Shown here in pieces: positions 1-6,378 of a stretch of 9,027 nt of DNA. The stretch lies in NCBI GenBank assembly GCA_004144935.1, contig SDZP01000124.1:1-9027 (forward strand), read 5' to 3'. The notes beneath the pieces were generated by a model. It did not search any database. It saw nothing but the letters and a program-made list of their open reading frames with translations, and was not told where the DNA came from. A program made the position numbers and the translations under genes. This stretch comes from Caulobacteraceae bacterium. GTDB taxonomy: Bacteria; Pseudomonadota; Alphaproteobacteria; Caulobacterales; Caulobacteraceae. The stretch's first letter is position 1. Each line of letters begins with the position of its first letter.

Positions 1-492
1 CCTCCGGTCGGCGACGAGCGGACCCTGGTCGGGACCGTCGGGGCAAACACCCTGACCGGCGACGACCGGCGCGAGACCCTCCAAGGCCTGGACGGCAACG
101 ACACCCTGAATGGGATGGGCGGCGCGGACCGGCTGGAGGGTGGCTCGGGGAACGACAAGCTGAACGGCGGCGACGGCGACGACGTCCTGGTTGGCGGCGC
201 GGGCCAGGACACCCTGACCGGCGGCGCCGGGGCCGATCGTTTCGTACTGGCCGCCGGCGACGGCGCCAACACCATCGCCGACTTCCAGGACGGCATTGAT
301 CGCATCGACATCAGCGGCTACGGCGGGGCCTACAGCGCCATCGGCCAACTGGGGGCCAACGCCAAGGTCTTCTTCGCCGATGGCGGCTACGTCATCCTGA
401 CCGGCATCCAGGCCTCCAGCCTGACGGCGGACGATTTCATCACCGCCGGCCTGCCCTCCGATCCGCCCAAGAGCGGCGACTGGCTGGTCTAG
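1..492 (+). CDS. C-terminal part of a secreted RTX calcium-binding protein (5' end outside window)
   Basis: The reading frame is open from base 1, so only the last 163 residues are visible. Visible residues 11-82 form eight nine-residue units. The last six are good GGxGxDxLx repeats (for example GGSGNDKLN, GGDGDDVLV, GGAGQDTLT) and the first two are degenerate. In this family such repeats fold into a Ca2+-binding parallel beta-roll outside the cell. After them comes the usual tail ADRFVL...TIADFQDGIDRIDIS, followed by about 70 non-repetitive residues. The protein ends in DWLV, an acidic residue plus hydrophobics, which resembles the extreme C-terminal signal of type I secreted serralysin-like proteins. 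The catalytic or functional N-terminal domain is missing, so protease, lipase, adhesin or S-layer roles cannot be separated. The stop codon overlaps that of the convergent amidohydrolase gene. The family is certain; the specific function is unknown. Confidence 0.9.
   Translation, partial: PPVGDERTLVGTVGANTLTGDDRRETLQGLDGNDTLNGMGGADRLEGGSGNDKLNGGDGDDVLVGGAGQDTLTGGAGADRFVLAAGDGANTIADFQDGIDRIDISGYGGAYSAIGQLGANAKVFFADGGYVILTGIQASSLTADDFITAGLPSDPPKSGDWLV
31..246 (+). repeat. RTX nonapeptide repeat tract (eight 27-bp units)
   Basis: Eight consecutive 27-bp units encode the calcium-binding nonapeptides. Units starting at visible residues 29, 38, 47, 56, 65 and 74 keep the Gly-Gly-x-Gly-x-Asp-x-Leu pattern. 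The units starting at residues 11 and 20 have the same period but lack most of the Gly/Asp ligands, which suggests decay at the N-terminal side of the roll. Confidence 0.9.
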
Positions 493-2186
493 CGGGCGTC
501 GTGGACGATGCGGCCGTTGACGACGGTCAGCACCGGTCTGGCCGTCGGGATATCGGCCTCCTGCGCGGTCAGCAGTTCGCGGGAGAAGACGGTGATGTTG
601 GCCGGGCTGCCGACCACCAGCCGGCCCCAGCCTTCTGGCCGATGGTCGGCCTGGGCCGGGTTGACGGTGAACAGGGCCAGGGCCTGGACGCGGTTGAGGG
701 CTTCCTCCGGATGCCAGTCGGGAGCCGAGGCGCCCTTGAGGTCCTTGCGCACCGCGGCGGCGTAGAACTCGATCCTCGGATCGCCGACCTCGACCGGGGC
801 GTCGGTGCCGCCGATCACCAGGGCGCCGCTGCGCGTCAGGCTGCGCCAGGCGTAGGCGCCCTGCAGCCGGTCGGGGCCCAGCCTGGCCGGGGCGAAATAG
901 AGGTCGCCGATCGCGTGCGACGGCTGCATGGAGGCGACCACGCCCAGCTTCCGGAAGCGCGGGATGTCGGCCGGATTGACGATCTGGCTGTGCTCGATGC
1001 GCCAGCGTACCGCCTTCGCCGCTGCGGGATCGCTGGCGAAGGCCTCGGCCATCCAGTCCAGCGCCTGGCGGTTGCCCGCATCACCGATGGCGTGGAAGGC
1101 GACGTCGGCCCTGACCCTCAGGGCCTGCTTGAGGATCGCCAGGGTCTCGTCGTGCTGGGCGATCTGCAGGCCGCTGGTCGCCGGCTGGTCGCTGTAGGGG
1201 GCCAGCAGCAGGGCCCCGCGCGAGCCCAGGGCGCCGTCCATGTACAGCTTCACCCCCCGCACCCGCACCAGGCCGGTCGGGTCGCTGTAGGGGCCGCGCC
1301 TCAGCACCTCGCCGGCGTCCTGCGGCGTCATGAAGACGTCGACCGCGATCGGCAGCTTTCTGTCGGCCGCCAGGGCGAACAGCACCTTCACGTCGGCGGC
1401 GTCGGTGCTCATGTTGGCCGCCCCGGTCCAGCCGCGGGCGGCGTACAGGGCGACCGCCTTCTCCAGAGCCTCGCGCCGCACGGCCAGGCTCATCGGCGGC
1501 AGCCGGGCGTCGATCAGGCCCTGGGCGGTGTCGATCAGCATGCCGGTCGGCTCGCCGGCGGCGTCGCGCTCGATGCGGCCGCCGGCGGGGTCGGTGGTGT
1601 CGCGGGTGATCCCTGCCAGTTTCAGCGCGGCGCTGTTCAGCACCGCCGCATGGCCATCGGCGCGGCCCAGGACCACCGGCCGGTCGGCGACGACGGCGTC
1701 GAGGTCGGCGCGGTTGGGGAAACGCTTCTCGGGCCAATGGGTCTCGATCCAGCCGCGTCCGGCCAGCGGCTCAGGCCCGGGATGGGAGGCGTTCCAGGCC
1801 TTCACCGCCGCCGTCAGTTCGGCCACCGACCCCACCTGATCGAGGTTGAGGGTCATCTCGCGCAGTCCGACGCCGGTCAGGTGCACATGGCTGTCGACGA
1901 AGCCGGGGTAGGCGGCCGCCCCCTTCAGGTCGACCAGCGGCAGGCCCTTGGCCTGGCTGCGGGCGGTGGCCAGGTCGCCGGCGAACACCACCTTGCCGTC
2001 GCGCACCACCAGGGCCTCGGCCGGGATCACCTGGGTCGATCCGTCGGCCTGGGCCGAGCCGCCGTCGCTGAAGATGGGGCCGCCGAACATAAGGAAGTCG
2101 TCGCCATCGGCGCCGCCGGCCTGGGCGGCGCAGCCGGCGAGGACCAGGGCGCTCAGGGCGGCCAGCGGGCGGAGAAGCTTGTGCAA
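489..2186 (-). CDS. Amidohydrolase family lipoprotein (YtcJ-like, Amidohydro_3)
   Basis: This is a predicted metal-dependent amidohydrolase of 565 residues. Its fold and motifs match the YtcJ/NfdA-like branch, whose substrates are mostly unknown N-acyl or formamide compounds. Visible metal-site candidates are H100 and H102 in SHVHLTG, K313 in GVKLYMDG (the position usually carbamylated), H365 in FHAIGDAG, H399 in RIEHSQ and D462 in GGTDAPVE. The C-terminal segment VNPAQADHRPEGWGRLVVGSPANI is the usual closing strand region. I chose the TTG at 2184-2186 because it begins MHKLLRPLAALSALVLAGC, a lipoprotein signal with lipobox LAG-C19. The first in-frame ATG (2355-2357) would bury that signal 57 residues inside the protein. 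The ribosome binding site is weak. The product is probably anchored in the inner or outer membrane facing the periplasm. Family confidence is high, substrate unknown. Confidence 0.88.
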   Translation of the reverse strand: MHKLLRPLAALSALVLAGCAAQAGGADGDDFLMFGGPIFSDGGSAQADGSTQVIPAEALVVRDGKVVFAGDLATARSQAKGLPLVDLKGAAAYPGFVDSHVHLTGVGLREMTLNLDQVGSVAELTAAVKAWNASHPGPEPLAGRGWIETHWPEKRFPNRADLDAVVADRPVVLGRADGHAAVLNSAALKLAGITRDTTDPAGGRIERDAAGEPTGMLIDTAQGLIDARLPPMSLAVRREALEKAVALYAARGWTGAANMSTDAADVKVLFALAADRKLPIAVDVFMTPQDAGEVLRRGPYSDPTGLVRVRGVKLYMDGALGSRGALLLAPYSDQPATSGLQIAQHDETLAILKQALRVRADVAFHAIGDAGNRQALDWMAEAFASDPAAAKAVRWRIEHSQIVNPADIPRFRKLGVVASMQPSHAIGDLYFAPARLGPDRLQGAYAWRSLTRSGALVIGGTDAPVEVGDPRIEFYAAAVRKDLKGASAPDWHPEEALNRVQALALFTVNPAQADHRPEGWGRLVVGSPANITVFSRELLTAQEADIPTARPVLTVVNGRIVHDAR

Positions 2187-2382
2187 GGGATGGCCCCGAA
2201 GAGAGTCGTTGTCCTGGGGAAGGTAGCACACCGTCGCTCCCCCCGCCCATCCGGCCACCCTGACGCAGGCCAGGGTCCACGGGCCGGGCGCGGATGGCTC
2301 CTGACCTTCGTCAGGACGAGCGGAATAGAGTGGAGTTAACGCCCCAGCCGAGCCCATGCGAACAGGCGCGAAACGAATCAGG

Positions 2383-2411
2383 ACCGAATCGGCGACTGCG
2401 TCCGATTCGGT
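2383..2411. terminator. Perfect 10-bp hairpin between DUF3617 gene and amidohydrolase gene
   Basis: ACCGAATCGG (2383-2392) and CCGATTCGGT (2402-2411) are perfectly complementary around a 9-base loop. The hairpin lies 57 bases past the stop of the minus-strand DUF3617 gene, so termination of that transcript is the simplest reading. The T-tract after it is poor on both strands (TGTTTGTT on plus; ATTCGTTT on minus, a few bases beyond the stem). It could instead be an operator or a leader structure for the amidohydrolase transcript. Confidence 0.4.
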
Positions 2412-2429
2412 GTTTGTTCCCTACAAGCT

Positions 2430-2457
2430 ATCGTATCTTAACGCGGATTAACCACAA
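2430..2457 (-). promoter_or_regulatory. Possible promoter with CtrA-like TTAA-N6-TTAA dyad in the spacer
   Basis: On the minus strand a -35-like TTGTGG (2457-2452) and a -10-like TACGAT (2435-2430) are 16 bases apart. The spacer contains TTAA-N6-TTAA (2438-2451). The Caulobacter cell-cycle regulator CtrA binds TTAA-N7-TTAA, so this is one base short of consensus. If used, it would drive the amidohydrolase with a leader of roughly 240 bases through the hairpin at 2383-2411. It lies just past the DUF3617 stop codon. Assignment is tentative. Confidence 0.3.
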
Positions 2458-2467
2458 GACTCGGCAA

Positions 2468-2920
2468 CTACTTCGCCTTCTTGGGCGGCTTGGGCGGACA
2501 GGTCGGGCCGATCCAGCTGGCGTCGATCGAGCCGGTAGGGGTGATCGGCAGGCCGATGATGCTGGTCCTGATCTGCGCGTTCAGGGTGAAGTGCTTCGGG
2601 CTGTAGGTGCCCGACGCGGTGACCTGCGCCGTGCGCCCCCGCTTGTCGACGCAGGTCCCCTGAAATTCCGCCTTGCCGTTCGCGACGTTGCGGGTCGGGT
2701 AGGTGCACTTGTAGTGGCGGTTGCTGGGGCCGCTGAAGAACTTGTCGATGTCCTTGGACTGCACGCACTTCTTCTCGACGCTCTTGGAGGAGACGCCGTA
2801 GGAGACCTTGCTCCGATACTCCCAGTAGCCCGGCAGGATGGTGTTCGTCGCCTGGCTGGAGGCGACGGCCGGAATGCCCAGCAAGGCGACTGCGGCGATG
2901 GTGGCGGCCGGGCGGATCAT
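2468..2920 (-). CDS. Exported DUF3617-like protein
   Basis: This is a 150-residue exported protein of unknown function. An N-terminal signal peptide is clear: MIRP, then a hydrophobic stretch to about residue 19 with cleavage expected near AVA-SS or SQA (residues 20-24). Mature-region hallmarks are PGYWEY (residues 30-35), close to the PGxWE opening of DUF3617 proteins, and four cysteines (C52, C72, C90, C140) that could form two disulfides in the periplasm. The C-terminus is a basic, proline-rich tail, PPKPPKKAK. I chose the ATG at 2918-2920 because GGAG sits seven bases upstream and it leads directly into the signal peptide; the alternative ATG at 2941 adds MTLWSPR before it. The gene stands alone and diverges from rpmB. 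DUF3617 membership is inferred from the opening motif and cysteine layout. Confidence 0.65.
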   Translation of the reverse strand: MIRPAATIAAVALLGIPAVASSQATNTILPGYWEYRSKVSYGVSSKSVEKKCVQSKDIDKFFSGPSNRHYKCTYPTRNVANGKAEFQGTCVDKRGRTAQVTASGTYSPKHFTLNAQIRTSIIGLPITPTGSIDASWIGPTCPPKPPKKAK

Positions 2921-2960
2921 TCGGGGGCTCCAGAGGGTCATGAAAGGCTGTCTGCTCCAT

Positions 2961-2983
2961 AATGGCGGCGCATGAATGGCGGC
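2961..2983. repeat. Direct repeat AATGGCGGC x2, 14-bp period
   Basis: AATGGCGGC occurs at 2961-2969 and 2975-2983 in the divergent promoter region of the DUF3617 gene and rpmB, about 40-60 bases upstream of the DUF3617 start. It could be an operator for that gene, but the 14-bp period does not match one helical turn and no regulator is identified. Confidence 0.3.
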
Positions 2984-3047
2984 TGAAGTCTTCTCTCGTC
3001 ACAGTCGGCCCTGCATCGGGCGGGAGGCCGGAGAGTCCGTCAGAGGG

Positions 3048-3077
3048 TTGACGTTTCCCCGCCCTTACCCCTATAGA
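3048..3077 (+). promoter_or_regulatory. Housekeeping-type promoter of rpmB
   Basis: TTGACG (3048-3053) is followed after 18 bases by TATAGA (3072-3077). TTGACG is the -35 core of Caulobacter-type vegetative promoters, and CCTATAGA resembles the GCTANAWC -10 element. The -10 element lies about 60 bases before the rpmB start, leaving a leader of roughly 50-55 bases. This is the clearest promoter in the window. Confidence 0.75.
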
Positions 3078-3137
3078 CGCCCCTCTCGTGCGCAGGGGTC
3101 CCTGGCGCGCCCGAAATTCTATTGCGAAGGTTCTAAC

Positions 3138-3437
3138 ATGTCGCGTCGTTGCGAACTCACCGGTGTCGGCCCGATGGTCGGCCATAACGTGAGCCACTCG
3201 AACATCAAGACCAAGCGCCGCTTCCTGCCGGCCCTTGCCCCCGCCACCCTGGTGTCGGAAGTGCTGGGCCAGTCGTTCAAGCTGCGGATCACCAACGCCG
3301 CGCTGCGCACCCTGGACTTCAAGGGCGGGCTCGACCCGGTGATCGTCAAGCTGAAGGACGAGAACCTCTCGCCCCGCGCGCTGAAGATCAAGCGCCAGGT
3401 CAAGGCCAAGCTGGCCGAGAACGCCGCGGCCGCCTAA
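3138..3437 (+). CDS. rpmB: 50S ribosomal protein L28
   Basis: This encodes large-subunit ribosomal protein L28, 99 residues, beginning MSRRCELTGVGPMVGHNVSH and continuing NIKTKRRFLPAL, the hallmark N-terminal half of the family. The alphaproteobacterial form is longer than the 78-residue E. coli protein, with an extra C-terminal segment rich in lysine and alanine (SPRALKIKRQVKAKLAEN), as seen here. The ATG is set by GAAGG seven bases upstream; an upstream in-frame extension to 2976 would run through the promoter and is rejected. The gene appears monocistronic, with a promoter at 3048-3077 and a terminator at 3464-3496. In E. coli rpmB is paired with rpmG (L33); no L33 gene is seen here. Identification is essentially certain. 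Confidence 0.99.
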   Translation: MSRRCELTGVGPMVGHNVSHSNIKTKRRFLPALAPATLVSEVLGQSFKLRITNAALRTLDFKGGLDPVIVKLKDENLSPRALKIKRQVKAKLAENAAAA

Positions 3438-3463
3438 GGGCGCCAGGCTTTCGCCAAGGTTCG

Positions 3464-3496
3464 AAACGGCCCGCGAGGCGACTCGCGGGCCGTTTT
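3464..3496 (+). terminator. Intrinsic terminator after rpmB
   Basis: A perfect 14-bp stem (AAACGGCCCGCGAG at 3464-3477 with CTCGCGGGCCGTTT at 3482-3495) closes a 4-base loop and ends in TTTT, 27 bases after the rpmB stop codon. Its A-rich 5' and T-rich 3' sides allow function on both strands, but the plus-strand rpmB transcript is the obvious client. Confidence 0.93.
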
Positions 3497-3539
3497 GCAT
3501 GTCTGGAACAGAAGGTGCGGTCGCGGCTTGCTCTTTCCA

Positions 3540-4262
3540 ATGAGCAGGGCAGGGACATTTCGCATCGGCACGGCCGGCTGGACCATCCCACGCGCCGTCG
3601 CGGACAGTTTTCCAAGCGAGGGTACGGGCCTGCAGCGCTACGCCGGGCGCCTGAACTGCGCCGAGCTCAACACCACCTTTTACCGGCCTCACAAGGCCGA
3701 CACCTACGCCCGCTGGCGGGACAGCGTGCCGGACGGCTTCCGGTTCGCCGTCAAGCTGCGCAAGACCATCACCCATGAGGCCCGGCTGGCCGATTGCGCC
3801 GCGATGTTGCGGGAATTCGCGGCCGAGGTCGCTCACCTGGGCGATCGGCTGGGGCCGCTGCTTGTCCAGCTGCCGCCCAGCCTCACGCTAGACCCGGCCG
3901 TCGCGGAAATCTTCTTCAAGGACCTGCGCGCCGTCTGGGACGGCCAGGTCGCCCTCGAGCCGCGGCACGCCAGCTGGTTCGAGGACGAGGCCGAACAGCT
4001 GCTTGTCGGGCACCGCATCGCCCGTGTCGCCGCCGACCCGGCCAGACATCCGCAGGCGGCCACGCCCGGCGGCTGGCCGGGCTTCGCCTACTGGCGCCTG
4101 CATGGCTCGCCGCGCATGTACTTCTCGCCCTATGAGGCCGAGCGACTCGATGCGCTGGCGGCGGCGCTTCGCACCGGCCCCGCCGAGGCCTGGTGCATCT
4201 TCGACAACACCGCCTCCGGCGCGGCCGCCGCCGACGCCCTGGCGCTGAAGGGCCGGCTCTAG
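3540..4262 (+). CDS. DUF72 (YecE family) protein
   Basis: This 240-residue protein belongs to the DUF72/YecE family, a TIM-barrel-like group whose biochemical role is not established. Family hallmarks appear in order: FRIGTAGW near the N-terminus, LNTTFYRP, VPDGFRFAVKLRKTITHE, LGPLLVQLPPSL, a VALEPRHASWF segment, YWRLHGSPRMYFSPY and the closing CIFDNTASGAAAADAL. The ATG at 3540 is preferred; an upstream TTG (3495) would begin inside the rpmB terminator, and the residues it adds are unlike the family. No good Shine-Dalgarno sequence is visible and no promoter was recognised in the 43-base gap after the terminator. Its stop codon overlaps the stop of the convergent lldD gene by sharing one CTAG. 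The family is confident; function is unknown. Confidence 0.9.
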   Translation: MSRAGTFRIGTAGWTIPRAVADSFPSEGTGLQRYAGRLNCAELNTTFYRPHKADTYARWRDSVPDGFRFAVKLRKTITHEARLADCAAMLREFAAEVAHLGDRLGPLLVQLPPSLTLDPAVAEIFFKDLRAVWDGQVALEPRHASWFEDEAEQLLVGHRIARVAADPARHPQAATPGGWPGFAYWRLHGSPRMYFSPYEAERLDALAAALRTGPAEAWCIFDNTASGAAAADALALKGRL

Positions 4263-5398
4263 GCCAGCAGCGTCCGGTCGGCGTCCTTGACGTCGGTGCA
4301 GCCGGTCAGGGCCATGGCCATCAGCATCTCCTGGCGCAGCACGGCCAGCACATGCGCCACCCCGGCCTCGCCGCGCGCCCCCAGAGCCCAGGCCCAGGCG
4401 CGCCCGATCAACACCCCCTTCGCGCCCAGCGCCAGGGCCTTGACCACGTCGAGCCCGGACCGCACCCCGCCGTCCATCAACACCGTGGTGCGGTCGCCCA
4501 CCGCCTCGGCGATGGCCGGCAGGGCCCGGGCCCCGCTCAGCACCCCGTCCAGCTGGCGGCCGCCATGGTTAGAGACCACGATCCCGTCGACGCCGTGCGC
4601 CGCCGCCTCGCGCGCATCCTCCGGATCGAGGATGCCCTTCAGCACGATGGGCCCCTTCCAGTGCTGGCGCACCCAGTCCAGGTCCGCCCATGTCAGGGTC
4701 GGATCGAAGTTGCGCGTCACCCAGGGCCAGAACTGCATGATCCCCCTGGCGTCGGGAATCGCCGCGGCGATATTGCCGAAGCTGTGCGGCCGTCCGCGCA
4801 GCCAGACGTCCTGCACCCAGCCCGGATGCAGCGCCCCGTCGAGGCCGCGCCTGAGGAAGGTCGCCGCCGCGTTGCCGCCGAACAGGCCGGAGCGGTAGTC
4901 GCGGTACCGCGCCCCCGGCACCGGCAGGTCGACGGTGAAGACCAGGACCTGGCTGCCCAGGGCCGCCGCCCGGGCCAGCAGCTCGGCCATGTAGGCCCGG
5001 TCGCGGATCATGTAGAGCTGGAACCAAGGGGCGGCGCCGGCCCCGGCGGTCACCTCGGCCAGGTCGCAGACCGCGACGCTGGAGAGGATCATCGGCACTC
5101 CGGCGGCCCTGGCCGCGCGGGCCGCCTGCACCTCGCCCCGGCGGGCGTACATGCCGGCCATGCCGATCGGCGCCAGGGCCAGCGGCATGCTCATCGGCTG
5201 GCCGAACAGCTCTGTCGCAAGGTTGATGCTGGAGATATCGCGCAGCACGCGCTGGCGCAGGGGAATCGCCTCCAAGTCCTCGACGTTGCGGCGCAGGGTG
5301 ACCTCGCCGTAGGAGCCGCCGTCGATGTAGTCGAACAACACCCGGGGCAGTCGCCGCCGGGCCAGCTCCCGGTAGTCGGCGACGCAGGCGGCTATCAT
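4259..5398 (-). CDS. lldD: L-lactate dehydrogenase, FMN-dependent (LldD type)
   Basis: This is an FMN-dependent alpha-hydroxy-acid dehydrogenase, most like LldD, which oxidises L-lactate to pyruvate at the inner membrane and passes electrons to the respiratory chain. The 379 residues follow the family closely: Y24 in FDYIDGG, MPLALAPIGMAGMYARRGE, WFQLYMIRDR, VFTVDLPVPGARYRD, the lysine in IVLKGILDPEDA, the active-site signature SNHGGRQLDG with catalytic H278 and R281, then DGGVRSGLDV and GRAWAWAL for FMN phosphate binding. It is somewhat shorter at the C-terminus than E. coli LldD (396 residues). It is the last gene of the cobT operon; its ATG overlaps the TGA of the upstream gene as ATGA, so translation is probably coupled. 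No lldP permease or lldR regulator is beside it. A related hydroxy acid (glycolate, mandelate) is a less likely substrate. Confidence 0.9.
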   Translation of the reverse strand: MIAACVADYRELARRRLPRVLFDYIDGGSYGEVTLRRNVEDLEAIPLRQRVLRDISSINLATELFGQPMSMPLALAPIGMAGMYARRGEVQAARAARAAGVPMILSSVAVCDLAEVTAGAGAAPWFQLYMIRDRAYMAELLARAAALGSQVLVFTVDLPVPGARYRDYRSGLFGGNAAATFLRRGLDGALHPGWVQDVWLRGRPHSFGNIAAAIPDARGIMQFWPWVTRNFDPTLTWADLDWVRQHWKGPIVLKGILDPEDAREAAAHGVDGIVVSNHGGRQLDGVLSGARALPAIAEAVGDRTTVLMDGGVRSGLDVVKALALGAKGVLIGRAWAWALGARGEAGVAHVLAVLRQEMLMAMALTGCTDVKDADRTLLA

Positions 5399-6378
5399 TT
5401 GGCGCCGGTCCAGTCGAAGACCAGCAGCAGGGTCCTCTGCGTTGGGCTGGCGTTGTCGTCGCTGAGCAGCAGGATGCGGGTCCCGCCGGTCGGCGAGGTA
5501 ACCAGGGCGACGCCCTCGATATTGTCGGTGGTCAGCGGGCTGTTCAGCACCAGCCGCGCCATCGGCTGCGGCTGCCGGCTCTTCAGGGCGGCGACGCCGT
5601 AGACCGAGACGGTGATCCGCGAGCCGCGGATCGGATCCCAGGCCCGGTGCACGGCCACCACGCTGCCGTCCTTGAACGGCGCCAGGGCGGTCAGGCCATA
5701 CTCGAGTTCCGGCCCGTTCAGCACGCTGAACGCCTGGCAGGCGGCGCTCAGCCTGCAGAGCCAGACCTCGCCCTCCTCGGAGCCGACCAGATAGGCGTCC
5801 GGCCCGGCGAACGGGTATTCGGTCAGCCCCTCCATGCCCTCGTTCTCGGAGAACAGGTTGCCGGGCTTGGGCGCGGCGACCGGCGGGCCCCCGCCGGCCG
5901 GATAGCGCCAGATGCGGTGGTCGCGCTCGAAGCTGACCAGCCGGTCGCCGTTCGCCAGAATGGCCAGGCCCTCGGCATCGCCTTCCAGCTTGCCCTGCAC
6001 CGGCTGGCCGTCGGGACGCTTCAGCGGCCAGACCTTGCCCTCGGTCAGGCCGGTGAGGCGGTTATCGGCCCCGAACTGCAGCCGCGCCTCGAATAGGTCG
6101 CCGTCGTCGCTGACCGTCACGATCCGCCCGTCCGGGGTCACCTTCAGGTCCGACAGGCCATGCACACGGTTGGTCACCGGATCGCTGATCGCGATGCCGC
6201 CCATGTAGCTGAAGCCGGTGAGGCTCATCTGCTCCGGCCTGGCCGGGTTCAGCGGCACGGGCGTGGTCACCAGCTGCACGTCCGGCCCGGCCGGTTGCGG
6301 CGCGGACGGCAAGGGTGGGGCGGGTGAGGCGCAGGCGGCCAGCAGAAGGAGCGCCGCCAGTCCCGCCAGCCGTCTCAA
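5395..6378 (-). CDS. Lipoprotein with esterase-like/phytase-like domain
   Basis: This 327-residue protein has a lipoprotein signal MRRLAGLAALLLLAAC (lipobox LAA-C16), followed by a proline/alanine-rich linker to about residue 35 and one domain resembling the 'esterase-like activity of phytase' family (PF13449). Supporting segments are HGLSDLKVTPDGRIVTVSDD, LEGDAEGLAI, LVSFERDHRIWRYP, ENEGMEGLTEYP and DNIEGVALV...LLLSDDN, the repeated Asp/Glu-Gly blades of a propeller-like fold. Real phytase activity is not shown for most members. The start is TTG (6376-6378), overlapping the cobT stop as TTGA; the next in-frame ATG would remove the signal peptide. It sits between cobT and lldD with four-base overlaps on both sides. 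Genes of this family are, to my recollection, often next to cobT in alphaproteobacteria, so it may have an unrecognised link to that locus. Confidence 0.75.
   Translation of the reverse strand: MRRLAGLAALLLLAACASPAPPLPSAPQPAGPDVQLVTTPVPLNPARPEQMSLTGFSYMGGIAISDPVTNRVHGLSDLKVTPDGRIVTVSDDGDLFEARLQFGADNRLTGLTEGKVWPLKRPDGQPVQGKLEGDAEGLAILANGDRLVSFERDHRIWRYPAGGGPPVAAPKPGNLFSENEGMEGLTEYPFAGPDAYLVGSEEGEVWLCRLSAACQAFSVLNGPELEYGLTALAPFKDGSVVAVHRAWDPIRGSRITVSVYGVAALKSRQPQPMARLVLNSPLTTDNIEGVALVTSPTGGTRILLLSDDNASPTQRTLLLVFDWTGAK

Larger units (their letters stand above)
2187..2467. other. 281-bp intergenic region between two minus-strand genes
   Basis: I see no convincing gene here on either strand. The stretch holds the 10-bp hairpin at 2383-2411 and the CtrA-like dyad at 2438-2451, and is otherwise unremarkable. 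An in-frame extension of the amidohydrolase to the ATG at 2357 is possible but would place its lipoprotein signal internally. Confidence 0.6.

Noticed and set aside
501..2339. Long plus-strand open frame (612 codons) opposite the amidohydrolase
   Set aside because: It is rich in Gln, His, Gly and Arg with no recognisable domain, and mirrors the GC-biased codons of the well-supported minus-strand gene. It is an antisense shadow.
3495..3539. Upstream TTG start for the DUF72 gene
   Set aside because: It would start inside the last bases of the rpmB terminator and add 15 residues unlike the family before the natural FRIGTAGW opening.
2448..3836. Minus-strand open frame (462 codons) spanning the DUF3617 gene, rpmB and the start of DUF72
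   Set aside because: It overlaps three well-supported genes plus the rpmB promoter and terminator, and shows no family features.
4193..5602. Long plus-strand open frame (469 codons) opposite lldD
   Set aside because: Composition is His/Gln/Arg/Pro-rich with no domain, and it runs across the end of DUF72 and into the opposite strand of the next gene. Shadow of lldD.
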